Of a stretch of 16,757 bases of DNA, positions 1-8,261 are shown in pieces. The notes under the pieces are model-generated. The model had not been told where the DNA came from. It saw nothing but the letters and a program-made list of their open reading frames with translations, and did no database searches. This DNA comes from Chrysochromulina parva. Taxonomy: Eukaryota > Haptophyta > Prymnesiales > Chrysochromulinaceae. The stretch's first letter is position 1, and each line of letters opens with the position of its first letter. Where the stretch lies: the NCBI GenBank assembly GCA_002887195.1, contig PJAB01001161.1:1-16757 (forward strand), given 5' to 3'. The position numbers and the translations under genes are program-made.

Positions 1-212
1 CGCCCCGGCGACGGGCGGTGTCTTCGTAACAAGTGGGTTCTCTTCTTTTCCCCTCTTCACGGTGGGGTCAACGCGCGGCCGGCCCTGAAAGGCAAGTTCC
101 CACAGCCGGCCCCCTCTTGTTCCTCAGTCGCAGGCGACGCCGCGCGCCGACATGCTGCGCCGACGCGCGGGCGACTTCGCGCGACAGCCAGAGTTCGGAA
201 CACGACGAAGCG
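1..212. other. Upstream/5' leader region of the PPR-SET gene
   Basis: No gene is supported here. The frame of the downstream gene is open back to position 33 without an ATG; the only possible earlier start is a GTG, so I place the start at the ATG at 213. The stretch is pyrimidine-rich, with possible 3' splice acceptors (CACAG ending at 105, CCTCAG ending at 127) and a possible donor at GTAACAAG near 26. A 5' UTR intron, or an upstream exon outside the window, is therefore possible. An ATG at 152 opens an overlapping 62-codon frame ending at 340 that would act as a uORF if transcribed. Confidence 0.4.
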
Positions 213-747
213 ATGTCAGCCGAGGCGCGAGGGGCACTGGACAGTGCGCTGGCGGCGCGCGACGCAGAGGCCACCGTGACAGCGCTCGCATCGCTCGACC
301 CTGGCAGGCTCGATCCTCGCCGCCTGGCAACGGTCGTTAACCTTCTTGCGCAGATGCGGCACAATACGGCTGCGCATCAAGCCTACGAGGCTGGCTGTGC
401 GAGGCACGGCGTTGCCGCACTCGTCGGTGCTGGGCTATCGCTAAACGGTCTGATTTACGCGTGCTGCCGCGAGCCATCGATGGTCCCTCGTGCTATGGCC
501 CTCTGGACGCTCCTGAGCGAGTGCGGCGTCGCTCCCGACGCCGTGCCCACCGAGAAGCTGCTGAGCGCCAACCTTTCTCAGCGCATGTACGACGAAGCCT
601 TCGAGATCTTCCTGGGTGCGCTCGAGGCCGGCCTGAAGCTGGGGGCTGCCGTCTGCACCGAGCTCATCCGCTCGTGCTTCGGCGAGCCGCGGCTTGCGCA
701 GATGGCATACGCAGCCTACCTGTCGATGAAGGCACCCGCGGGCGAGA

Positions 748-784
<37 letters not shown>

Positions 785-3700
785 TTCCCTTGGCGTCGAT
801 GATTTAGTGCAGCTGCAGCGCGCGTGCCTCGCCGAGGGCACCCTTGAGCAGTGCCTGAATCTCGATCTCGAGCTCACCGCTCTCGGCCACCAGGCGAGCC
901 CGGCCGATCGCAGCGCCCTTGTCGTCAAGCTCGCCGCAGAGCCGTCCGCAGCGATGAAATCGCGTGCCACGTCGCTCTTCACGGCGATCCAGCGCGACGG
1001 TTACACGCCGAGCGAGGCGGCGTACGGCGCTCTCTTCGCCCTCTCAAGCCGCGCCGCTCTCTCGAGGGCCAATGTGGACGCAGTCGGCGCGGCCCACGCC
1101 CTCCTCACACAGATAGTGGACGCCGGCTGGACGCCCCCGGTCGCCGCGGTCACCACGCTCCTGGCCGCGAGCTGCCGCGCCAACCAGCGCGCCGTCGCCC
1201 TCGCGTCGTTCCGGGCGCTGCTCGCGGCCCGTGAGCAAGCGCCCGAGACGGCGCCCGAGGCGGTGCTCGATACGGCGCTTCTGCGCTCTCTCACACTCAC
1301 CCTTGGTGGCGGTGGTGGTGGCGGTGGCGGTGGCGGCGGCGGCGGCGGTGGCGGTGGCGGTGGTGGTGGTGGTGGTGGTGGCGGCGGCGGCGGCAGCGCG
1401 GTGGCAGAGGTGCTGCCGGCGGCGGACATGCGCGCGCTGCTCGCCCTCCACGAGGGCGTACGCGTCGTCGATAAGGACATCGCCAGTGCCCTCGTGCGCC
1501 TCTGTGCGGCCTCCGGTGAGCTCGAAGAGGCGAGATTGCGCCTTGGCGCCATGTGCGCTGCACGCCACCCGCCGATGCCACCGGGCGCCGCGCTGCTCGC
1601 CATCTTCGTCAGCGCGTGTGGCGCGCACCCAAACGGGCCGACGGAAGGAGTGGCCGCCTTCGAAACCCTCTCCACAGACGGACCGCTAGCTCGTGGGAAG
1701 CATGCGGAGATCTGGTCCGCCCTCGTGCCCGCATGCTGCGAGCAGCAGCGCGCCGACCTGGGGCTCGTCCTCGCCAAGCGGCTGCAGGCGGCTGGGCATG
1801 CGATTGAAGGGCAGGCGGCGGTGGCGTTGCTCGGAGCCCTCGAGGCGCAAGGGTTCGCTGAGGGTGCGCTTGAGATGCGCTTGAGATGCGCTTGAGATGC
1901 GCTTGAGATGCGCTTGAGATGCGCTTGAGATGCGCTTGAGATGCGCTTGAGATGCGCATCTCTTCGACCCTCCTGCTAGCATGCATGTGCTCACCACGGC
2001 GCGCCCTCCCCCGTCCCCACAGGTGCGTTTGAGATGCGCACGCTTCTCGAGCACCAAGGAGTCAATCTCGGAGTCAATCTCGGAGTCAATCTCGGAGTCA
2101 ATCTCGGAGTCAATCTCGGAGTCAATCTCGGAGTCAATCTCGGAGTCAATCTCGCCGCGGATCCGGCCGGCGCCACCGCCGCCGCCGCCGCCGAGGCGCC
2201 GCGGGCGAAGCGGCAGCGCCTCGCTGCGGCGGCGGCGGACGATGAGGACGATGGGGACGATGGCGGGGGCGCGGCGGCGGCAGCGGCGGCGGCGGCGGCG
2301 GCGGCGGGTGGTGGTGGTACAGTGGGAGCGGACGGGGAGCACACTCGCGAGGCCGACATAGCCGGCGCGATCAGCCGCGCACCAGCCGGCGGCGCCGCCC
2401 CGCGGCCTCGCGCCGTCTCGGGCGCGGCCTTGGCGACGGCGAGCCATCTGACGCTGGACGCTGCGTCGCAGCACGCGACGCTCGTGCGCATGCTCGGTAC
2501 GGCGCTCGACGAGTCGCGGCATGCGGCGGCGATCGATCTCGCACGCCGCGCATGCGAGCTCGGCGCCCCTCCACCAGAAGAGACGTTGCTGCGGCTGCTG
2601 GGCGCCCTCTTCGAAGCTCATGAAACAGACTCTGCCCTGTCGCTCTACGAGATGCTCAGGACGACGCAGGAGGCACACCAGCGACTGAAGACGCGGCGCG
2701 GCGAGGGGAGCGGCGCCGACGCCCGCGACGACGCCGACGGCTTCGACGACGGTGACGACGGCGCCAACGCGGACCTTGCGGACGTGACATTTGTCTCTCG
2801 ACAGGTGGCCTTCGCCGTGCTCTAGACTGTGACCCTCCCGCCAGCATGCATGCGCTCACCACGGCGCCCACCCCTCCCCCTTCCCACAGGTGGCCCTCGC
2901 AGTGTTGGGGGGCGTCACGGACGATCGCAAGGGAGGCACGGCGCACGCGCGGCGTGCTCTTGCGCTCTACCGGAGCCTGGGCGGCGGAGAGGACGTACGC
3001 GAGGAGGGCACCGAGCGCATGTTTGAGTATGAAACGCTTCGAAAGTTGGTGCGCACGTGCACGGCTGCGGTCGCGAGTGCTCCAGCATGCAAGTGCTCAC
3101 CACGGCGCCTCGCCCTTCCCCACAGGTGCGCACGTGCACGGCTGCGGGGCTCGTCGACGACGCGATCGAGGTACTCGACCACGCGCGAGCGCAGCTCGAG
3201 GCCGAAGCGGCCGCCGCGGCGGGTGAAGCCGCCGCCGCCGCACGCGCTGCTCGGATTGCCGGGAAGCGCGCTGCACCGGGCACCGTGGCGGCGGCGGCGG
3301 CCGCTTCGGCCTCCGAGGCGGCGGAGGCGGTGACGAGCGGGCCGGGCGCTGTGTCGGTGCGCAAGATGGGCTGCGACATCTTGAGTGCCCTCATCAAGCA
3401 GCTGCAGCTCGGCCGCGCCATGGCCATGTTTCGTCAGCTGGCGGGCGGCGGCTCGCCGCCGGCGCCGGCCGCGTGCGCGGCGCTTTTGGACGCCCTCTGT
3501 GCGCGCGGGCTCGGCGCGGACGCCGCGGTGGTGCTCGAGGCGATGCATGCAGCCGCATACACGCTCAACGTGAAGCTCGTGTGCCAGGTGCTCAGCGCGC
3601 TCGTGCGTAACGCCCTGCTCGGGCGCGCGTTTAACGTCTTCGAGAGCCACATCGAGTGCGCCGGACGTGCAGATTCGTCACTCTCGACGTTACACACCGC

Positions 3701-6537
3701 CGAGTGGAATGTGGAGCACGCACTCGCGATGCTCACCAAGGCGCTCTCAAAGGCCCTGCGTGGCCGCCAGGCGTTCCGTGTCTACAATGCCGCACGCTCC
3801 ACCGGGCTGACGCGCAACTTTGCGTCGTATGGCCTGCCGGCGCTCGCGCTCGCGTGTGTCGAGGCGGGGCTGCTCACGCAGGCCCTCGGAGTGTGCGACG
3901 ACGCGCGGCAGGCGCTGCTGCCGCTGGACGTGATGACCGCCTCGACACTGTTGACGGCCGTTGCGAAGGCGCGCTTGGCCTCCCAGACGATCGCGCTGCT
4001 CGCGGAGGTGGGGGCTCGACGGCTGACGTGCGACGCGCCTTCGCTTCGGTCCGCGTACGGTGCGTTGGCACAGGCGACGCCTCCGAATCTCGACGAGATC
4101 TCGCGCGCGCTCGTGCTGCTCGCTGCAACGTCAAAGCAGGCGGCCGAGACGGGACGCCGCGCCCGTCGGGGGGGCGGCGGCGGCGCAGGCGCAGGCGGCG
4201 CAGGCGGCGTGGGCGGCCGCGGGCGCGGTAGTGGGGGTGCTGGAGGTTCAGCGGCGGCGGCGGGTGGGGGTGACGCCGTAACCGCCGAGGAGGTGAGCGC
4301 CGCTTCTGAGGCTCTGAGGCTACTCCGCGAGCTGCCCAAGCTGCTACACGATGTGTGCGAGCGTCTCTGCGATCGGTCGGACGAGCACAAGGCTATCAAG
4401 CTCGTGCGGACTTTGCGCGAGCACGGCATCATTCCGCAAGCGTCCACTCTCGTCGCACTCGCACGCGCATGCAACCAGCGGCATGCGGCCGCCCCACTCG
4501 GTGAGCTCGGATCCCGACACGGACGGCCTTGCATGCAAGTGCTCACCACGGCGCCTCCCCCCCTCTTCCCCACAGGTGAGCTCGGATCCTTGCTGCTGCT
4601 GCTGCGCACGGCCATGGCCACTGGGGAGTATGAGGAGGCGGCTCGGGCGTGCATCGAAGCGGGCGGTCCTTCGGAGCTTCTCCTCAGCGGCGGCGGCGGT
4701 GGGGGAGGAGGAGGGGGGGGAGGAGGAGGGGGGGGGGGAGCGGGCATGGCTGGTACGCCAGGCACGACGAATGCATTCTCAGCGTACTCGGGCCAGAGCA
4801 AGGCGGAGCGCGCGGCGTTGACGGCATTAGAGATGAGCACGCTGCGGCGCGAGCGTCAAGAGCTCAAGCTGCGCTGTGCTCAGCTGCGGCAGTTGCTTGC
4901 CCGGCGCACGAGGACCATTGAGCGCGTGCGGCAGGAGATCGATCCATGCGACCTGCCCATCCTCGAGAACGCGGAGAGGCAAGATGACGAGGAGGAAGAA
5001 GACGAGGAGGACGAGGAGGACGACGGCGACGATGGCGGCGGCGGAGGAGGAGGAGGAGGAGGAGGAGAAGGAGGAGGAGGAGAAGGCATCGTGGGCGGCG
5101 AGCGGCGTGGTGGCGACGGCGCCGTGGCGAGCGCGGGTGGCACCGTCGTCGTGTACCACGAGCGCTCCTCGATGATTACCACGGCGGCCGGCGGCGGCGC
5201 CGGTGGCGGCGGCGACGGCACCTTCGACGACGAGCTTTTCGAGCTGCGCTACCGGTACTCGGAGATGTCCAAGGTCGCGCGAGAACGTCAAGTGGCTCTC
5301 GGAGCGCTGCAGGGCGCGTACAGTGAGCTCGCATCGACCAACCGCGAGCTGCGGCACGTCATCGAAGAGGCGGGACTGACGACCCAGGTCGGGATCGAGA
5401 CCAAGTCCGCAAAGGCGCTCGAGAAGACGCTCTTCGGCCAGTCCGTCGCCAAGTTTCGTCCCGTCGAAAATTGGCCGCCCGAGCTCCGGTACACCAACCA
5501 GCTCGTGTGGGACGAGGTGGCGCCCGAGCATCAGTTCCTGCGCGACAAGATTGCGGACCCGGGCTCGGTCCGTCGCAAGTGGCGGCTGAGCGTCGTCAAG
5601 ATCAAGTCCAAGAAACACCCGTGCTGTGGGGAGTTTGGGCTGTTCGCCGCCGAGGACATCCCGGCGGGCGAAGCTCTCCTCGATTACGCCGGGAAAGTCA
5701 AGGTGGGTGTCGCGGACTCGAAGCGAGGGTCGGTGATCGTCGCTGATCGTCGCTGATCGTCGCTGATCGTCGCTGAGTGCCACTGATTGCCACTGATTGC
5801 CACTGATTGCGCCCATCATCAGTGGCAATCAACGAAGCTCAATTGGACGCACTGAGTGCCCCTGAGTGCCACTGATTGCGCCCATCATCAGTGGCAATCA
5901 ACGAAGTTCAATTGGACGCACTGAGTGCCCCTGAGTGCCCCTGATTGCGCCCATCATCAGTGGCAATCAACGGAGTTCAATTGGACGCACTGAGTTGCGT
6001 CCCTGTTTCGTCACTCATCAGGTTGTCATTGGCAACGAGCACGACACGTCGACGTCTTCTTACCTGCTCAACATCTTCACCGACGAGGAGGTCGGCGCGT
6101 ACATCGACATCGACGCGTCGCAGTGCGGGAACGAGGCGCGCTTCGTCAATGACTTCCATGGCACCGGAGCCGACGGCCCGAATGCACAGTTCTGGCCGTA
6201 CTTTGACAGCGCCACTGGCGAGAAGCGAATGTCAGTGAAGACGACTGCGCCGGTGCCTGCCGGGCACGAGGTGCTCGTCGACTATGGTGGCCGTTACTTC
6301 GTGCCCGACTCTTCGGAGGATTCCGACATGCATGCGAGCGACGAGGAGTTCGAGGAGCGCAGTCCGAGCAAGCGCGGCGGTGGGCGCGGCAGCGGGCGGG
6401 GCGGCGGGCGACGCGCGGGTCTGGGCGGCGCGTCCACCAGCGCTCGGGGCCGGGGCGGCGGCGGCGGCGGGGCCGCCAAGAGGCGCGGCAAGAAAGGCAA
6501 GGCCGTGGCGAGTAGCGACTCCGACGAGGAGGAGTGA
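213..6537 (+). CDS. PPR-like helical-repeat protein fused to a C-terminal SET domain (6 exons)
   Basis: Exons: 213-1863, 2023-2804, 2890-3048, 3126-4500, 4576-5702, 6022-6537. All junctions are GT-AG and keep frame, giving 1869 residues. Residues about 1-1320 hold degenerate 35-residue helical hairpins of PPR type (for example AMALWTLLSECGVAPDA, HKAIKLVRTLREHGIIPQAS), interrupted by Gly runs (11 Gly from nt 750, 30 Gly from nt 1305). Coiled coils lie near residues 1397-1445 and 1543-1587 with a Glu/Asp tract between. The SET domain spans about 1655-1792: CGEFGLFAAEDIPAG, NEARFVND (N1735) and VDYGGRYF (Y1786) match the GxG, NxxRFxNH and catalytic-Tyr motifs. The tail is basic RGG then SDSDEEE, suggesting a nuclear protein. 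PPR proteins normally bind organellar RNA and SET domains methylate lysines; the substrate is unknown. No stop separates the halves. The SET call is firm, PPR identity moderate, start moderate. Confidence 0.8.
1864..2022 (+). mobile_element. Introner-like intron 1 of the PPR-SET gene (159 nt)
   Basis: Donor GTGCGC at 1864, acceptor CCCCACAG ending at 2022. The shared core GCATGCATG followed by TGCTCACCACGGCGC lies at 1979-2002, with a CTCAC branch-point-like box (A at 1993, 29 nt before the acceptor G) and a C-rich pyrimidine tract. An 18-bp direct repeat (1863-1880 against 2022-2039, one mismatch) spans both junctions. The left flank has expanded into an 11-bp array. Length is a multiple of three, but retention meets a TGA at 1893. 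Removal joins GAEG-A-F-E-M-R in frame. Confidence 0.75.
1870..1957 (+). repeat. 11-bp tandem array (8 copies) inside intron 1
   Basis: Eight perfect or near-perfect copies of TTGAGATGCGC start at 1870, 1881, 1892, 1903, 1914, 1925, 1936 and 1947. The unit is identical to part of the flanking exon copy (GTTTGAGATGCGC at 2026-2038), so the array appears to be an expansion of the left flank duplication. The 11-bp period places TGA in all three frames. Confidence 0.95.
2059..2154 (+). repeat. 12-bp coding tandem array (8 copies), exon 2
   Basis: Eight head-to-tail copies of GAGTCAATCTCG encode a (V-N-L-G) repeat about 20 bp after the intron 1 acceptor. The period is a multiple of three and there is no stop, in contrast to the 10/11-bp intronic arrays. 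It is followed by Ala-rich and Asp-rich coding sequence. Confidence 0.95.
2805..2889 (+). mobile_element. Introner-like intron 2 of the PPR-SET gene (85 nt)
   Basis: Donor GTGGCC at 2805, acceptor TTCCCACAG ending at 2889. The core GCATGCATG then CGCTCACCACGGCGC lies at 2844-2867; the CTCAC adenine at 2858 is 31 nt before the acceptor G. A 20-bp direct repeat (2802-2821 against 2887-2906) has three mismatches. The left copy would read VAFAVL and then a stop; the right copy reads VALAVLGG and continues the protein. The 5' segment GACCCTCC(C/T)GC is shared with intron 1. Confidence 0.8.
3049..3125 (+). mobile_element. Introner-like intron 3 of the PPR-SET gene (77 nt)
   Basis: Donor GTGCGC at 3049, acceptor TCCCCACAG ending at 3125. 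The core GCATGCAAG then TGCTCACCACGGCGC lies at 3085-3108; the CTCAC adenine at 3099 is 26 nt before the acceptor G. A perfect 23-bp direct repeat (3048-3070 and 3125-3147) spans both junctions. The left copy supplies the donor; the right copy encodes VRTCTAAG in exon 4. Together with intron 4 it forms a GCATGCAAG subfamily. Confidence 0.85.
4501..4575 (+). mobile_element. Introner-like intron 4 of the PPR-SET gene (75 nt)
   Basis: Donor GTGAGC at 4501, acceptor TCCCCACAG ending at 4575. The core GCATGCAAG then TGCTCACCACGGCGC lies at 4531-4554; the CTCAC adenine at 4545 is 30 nt before the acceptor G. A perfect 15-bp direct repeat (4500-4514 and 4575-4589) flanks it. At 75 nt with no in-frame stop, retention would simply insert 25 residues, so open frame alone cannot show that it is spliced; the match to introns 1-3 does. 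Confidence 0.8.
5734..5810 (+). repeat. 10-bp tandem ladder in intron 5 (8 units)
   Basis: TGA trinucleotides fall exactly every 10 bp at 5734, 5744, 5754, 5764, 5774, 5784, 5794 and 5804. Units drift from CGCTGATCGT through CGCTGAGTGC to CACTGATTGC. Confidence 0.95.
5802..5994 (+). repeat. 69-bp tandem repeat, about 2.8 copies, in intron 5
   Basis: The segment GCCCATCATCAGTGGCAATC recurs at 5811, 5880 and 5949, an exact 69-bp period. Each unit carries TGATTGC and then GCAATCA as 7-bp inverted arms around GCCCATCATCAGTG, so each could fold as a small hairpin in RNA. Copies differ by a few substitutions; the third breaks off near 5994. Confidence 0.95.
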
Positions 6538-6658
6538 CCGGCCGCGTCCCGCCAGCGATGACAGCCACAGAGATGTCATTGTTACAATGTACTTCTTTCT
6601 TACAGTGGTTAACGTTCACACGAGGGCGGAGTATCCATACTCACTCATCACAACACAA
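6538..6658. other. Short tandem intergenic spacer (121 bp)
   Basis: This spacer separates the PPR-SET stop from the ATG of the quinone oxidoreductase gene on the same strand, so it must hold the 3' end of one gene and the promoter/leader of the next. It is more AT-rich than its surroundings and contains a 13-bp palindrome, CATTGTTACAATG (6577-6589), and a pyrimidine run ending TTACAG at 6606. TCACTCATCA at 6641-6650 matches the acceptor of two nearby introns but is followed by C, not G. Confidence 0.5.
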
Positions 6659-7779
6659 ATGCTGCGGCTCTCCCGACGTCTGGCCACGGCTGCCGTGTGC
6701 AAGAAGCTGGGTGATCCTCTCTCGATAGTTCACGACTGGAAAACGCCACAGGTCACGCGAGGCCAAGTCAAGATCAAGGTCGCGGCGGCAGGTGTCAACT
6801 TTGCCGACATCTTACAAGCGCGTGGGCAGTATCAGGACAAGGCCGACCCGCCCTTTGTGCCGGGCAACGAAGCCGCTGGCGAGGTGTGCGAGGTCGGTGA
6901 GGGCGTGAAGACGTTGGCCATCGGCGACCGAGTGATATGCCTGAGCCGCGGTGGTGCATACGCCTCGGAGACAGTCGCCGACGCTCGGACTTGCCTGAAG
7001 CTGCCACCCTCGGCCGCCTCAGCCGATCTCGCCGAGGCCGCGGCGTTGCTGGTCAATTATGGCACGGCGCACCTCGCGCTGACCTCCCGCGCTCATCTCC
7101 AGAGCGGCGAGACGGTCCTCGTCACTGCGGCGGCGGGAGGCGTGGGACTCGCTACGGTGGAGCTCGCGCGGTTGATGGGCGCATCACGGGTGATCGCCGC
7201 ATGCGGCTCGGACGCGAAGCTGTTGATCGCGACGACCAAGGGCGCGGATGCGAAGGGCATCAACTATGCAGGCCTCGACGGAAAGGCATTCCGGAACCGA
7301 CTCAAGGAGTTCAGCGCAGATGGCGACCGACTCAAGGGCGGCATCGACGTCGTCGTCGACATGGTGAGCGCTTCTCTGATGGCCTCTGATGGAGCCTCTG
7401 ATTGCCTCTGATTGCCCTCGAAGAGCCCTCTGATTGCCTCACTCATCAGGTGGGCGGCGAGCTTCTCGAGCCATGCATCCGCTCGCTCGCGTGGAACGGG
7501 CGCGCTGTCGTGATCGGGTTTGCGGCTGGCCAGATCCCTCACATCCCTGCCAATCTACTCCTAGTCAAGAACGTGAGCGTCTCGGGACTCTTTTGGGGTG
7601 CTCACCTGATCCATGACCCTCGCATGCTGATGGCGTCGTCATCACAGCTCATCCAGTGGTGGCTCGAAGGGAAGATCAAGCCGCATGTGGGCGCGAGGGT
7701 GAGCCTCGAAAGGGCGAACGACGCGTTTGGGCTCGTCGAGGGGCGCACTTCCACCGGGAAGGTCGTGCTCATCCCGTGA
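6659..7779 (+). CDS. NADPH:quinone oxidoreductase-like protein (zinc-free MDR family), mitochondrial type
   Basis: Exons 6659-7363 and 7450-7779 give 344 residues, close to the usual length of the family. It likely reduces quinones or other enones with NADPH. AAGVNFADILQARGQYQ (residues 43-59) is the quinone-reductase block; AAAGGVG (157-163) is the nucleotide-binding loop of the Rossmann fold; the C-terminal block RAVVIGFAAGQIPHIPANLL is typical of QOR-like protein 2 (CRYZL2) relatives. No structural or catalytic zinc-ligand cluster is seen, as expected for QORs. The N-terminus MLRLSRRLATAA is Arg-rich without acids and looks like a mitochondrial presequence. The ATG at 6659 is chosen because it begins this presequence and follows the leader directly. 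Splicing joins DVVVDM to VGGELLEP exactly as family members read. The family call is firm; substrate is not known. Confidence 0.94.
7364..7449 (+). other. Intron of the quinone oxidoreductase gene with CTCTGAT repeats (86 nt)
   Basis: Donor ATG/GTGAGC at 7364, acceptor TCACTCATCAG ending at 7449. It contains five CTCTGAT units (TGA at 7377, 7387, 7399, 7409, 7431; spacings 10, 12, 10, 22), giving many yUnAy-like branch sites. The acceptor 11-mer is identical to that of PPR-SET intron 5. GTGAGCG at the donor faces GTGGGCG at the next exon start, a weak flank duplication. Confidence 0.9.
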
Positions 7780-8261
7780 AAAGCCTAGGTTATTTCCGGT
7801 TTTCGCTTTTCCCGAGATCTGCCGGTCCCCGCGCGCGGACGGGGACACGGAGCGGGATTGTCATTGTGATTAGCCATTCGACGTACGACGACCATAACGC
7901 ATAACACGGCATAATATCATCCCGCACCGGCGACCGGCGCACCGCACACCTTGCAAAACACCTTGCACGGGGGTCCCGCCATTTGGTAGGGTAGCTTGTT
8001 CAGTTACAAATATCTCTCCCCTCCGGTCCTTTTCCCTCGAACGACTCGGTGTAAGCCCACGGCAGCTTTAGTGCGCAGCGCTCGTCGCGATCGGCCTGCG
8101 ATCCGACCTCTCTCGCTCGTGCGCACTGCGTCAACTTCAATGCTCGGGTTGCATGGGCTCTCCTCCGCACAGCCAAGCGCCAGGAAGCTTGGGAAGGGCG
8201 CAGGATCCATCCCAGGGTCCATCATAGGGTCCTGGGCGGCACACGTCGCACAGAGGGCCGC
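7780..8261. other. Convergent intergenic region between the quinone oxidoreductase and THO2 genes (482 bp)
   Basis: Both genes end here, so it should contain two 3' UTRs and polyadenylation sites. I see no convincing gene. A GC hairpin (GTCCCCG 7825-7831 with CGGGGAC 7840-7846) lies 45 bp after the plus-strand stop. A short direct repeat ACACCTTGCA occurs twice near 7946-7968. A weaker inverted pair, CCCAGG 8211-8216 and CCTGGG 8231-8236, lies downstream of the THO2 stop. The stretch near 7860-7920 is comparatively AT-rich. No recognised poly(A) signal can be assigned for this lineage. Confidence 0.5.

Larger units (their letters stand above)
5703..6021 (+). other. Intron 5 of the PPR-SET gene, made of tandem repeats (319 nt)
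   Basis: Donor AAG/GTGGGT at 5703; acceptor TCACTCATCAG ending at 6021. Splicing joins GKVK to VVIGNEHD inside the SET domain in frame and removes several stops. The intron is almost wholly repetitive: a decamer ladder (5734-5810), then three 69-bp repeats. It lacks the GCATGC core of introns 1-4 and shares its 11-bp acceptor sequence with the quinone oxidoreductase intron. Confidence 0.85.

Noticed and set aside
1..40. GACGGGCGGTGT near the left edge, like the complement of the 3' end of small-subunit rRNA
   Set aside because: The match stops after 12 bases and the following sequence does not continue as rRNA on either strand.
33..212. N-terminal extension of the PPR-SET protein from GTG at 33
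   Set aside because: There is no ATG in that frame before 213; eukaryotic GTG initiation is unlikely, though an upstream spliced exon cannot be excluded.
3782..4840. 352-codon minus-strand open frame rich in Pro, Ala and Ser
   Set aside because: It is the complement of PPR-like coding sequence and poly-Gly codons, and crosses intron 4.
4827..5828. 333-codon open frame on the minus strand opposite the SET gene
   Set aside because: It is the antisense shadow of a GC-rich exon; the plus strand encodes recognisable coiled-coil and SET motifs, while this frame shows no family motif and runs through intron repeats.
6641..6650. TCACTCATCA in the quinone oxidoreductase leader, identical to two intron acceptors
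   Set aside because: It is followed by C rather than G, so it cannot be a standard acceptor, and a single 10-bp match in the leader may be chance.
7825..7846. GC-rich hairpin after the quinone oxidoreductase stop as a transcription terminator
   Set aside because: Intrinsic hairpin-plus-T terminators are bacterial; there is no T run after it and the gene is nuclear eukaryotic.
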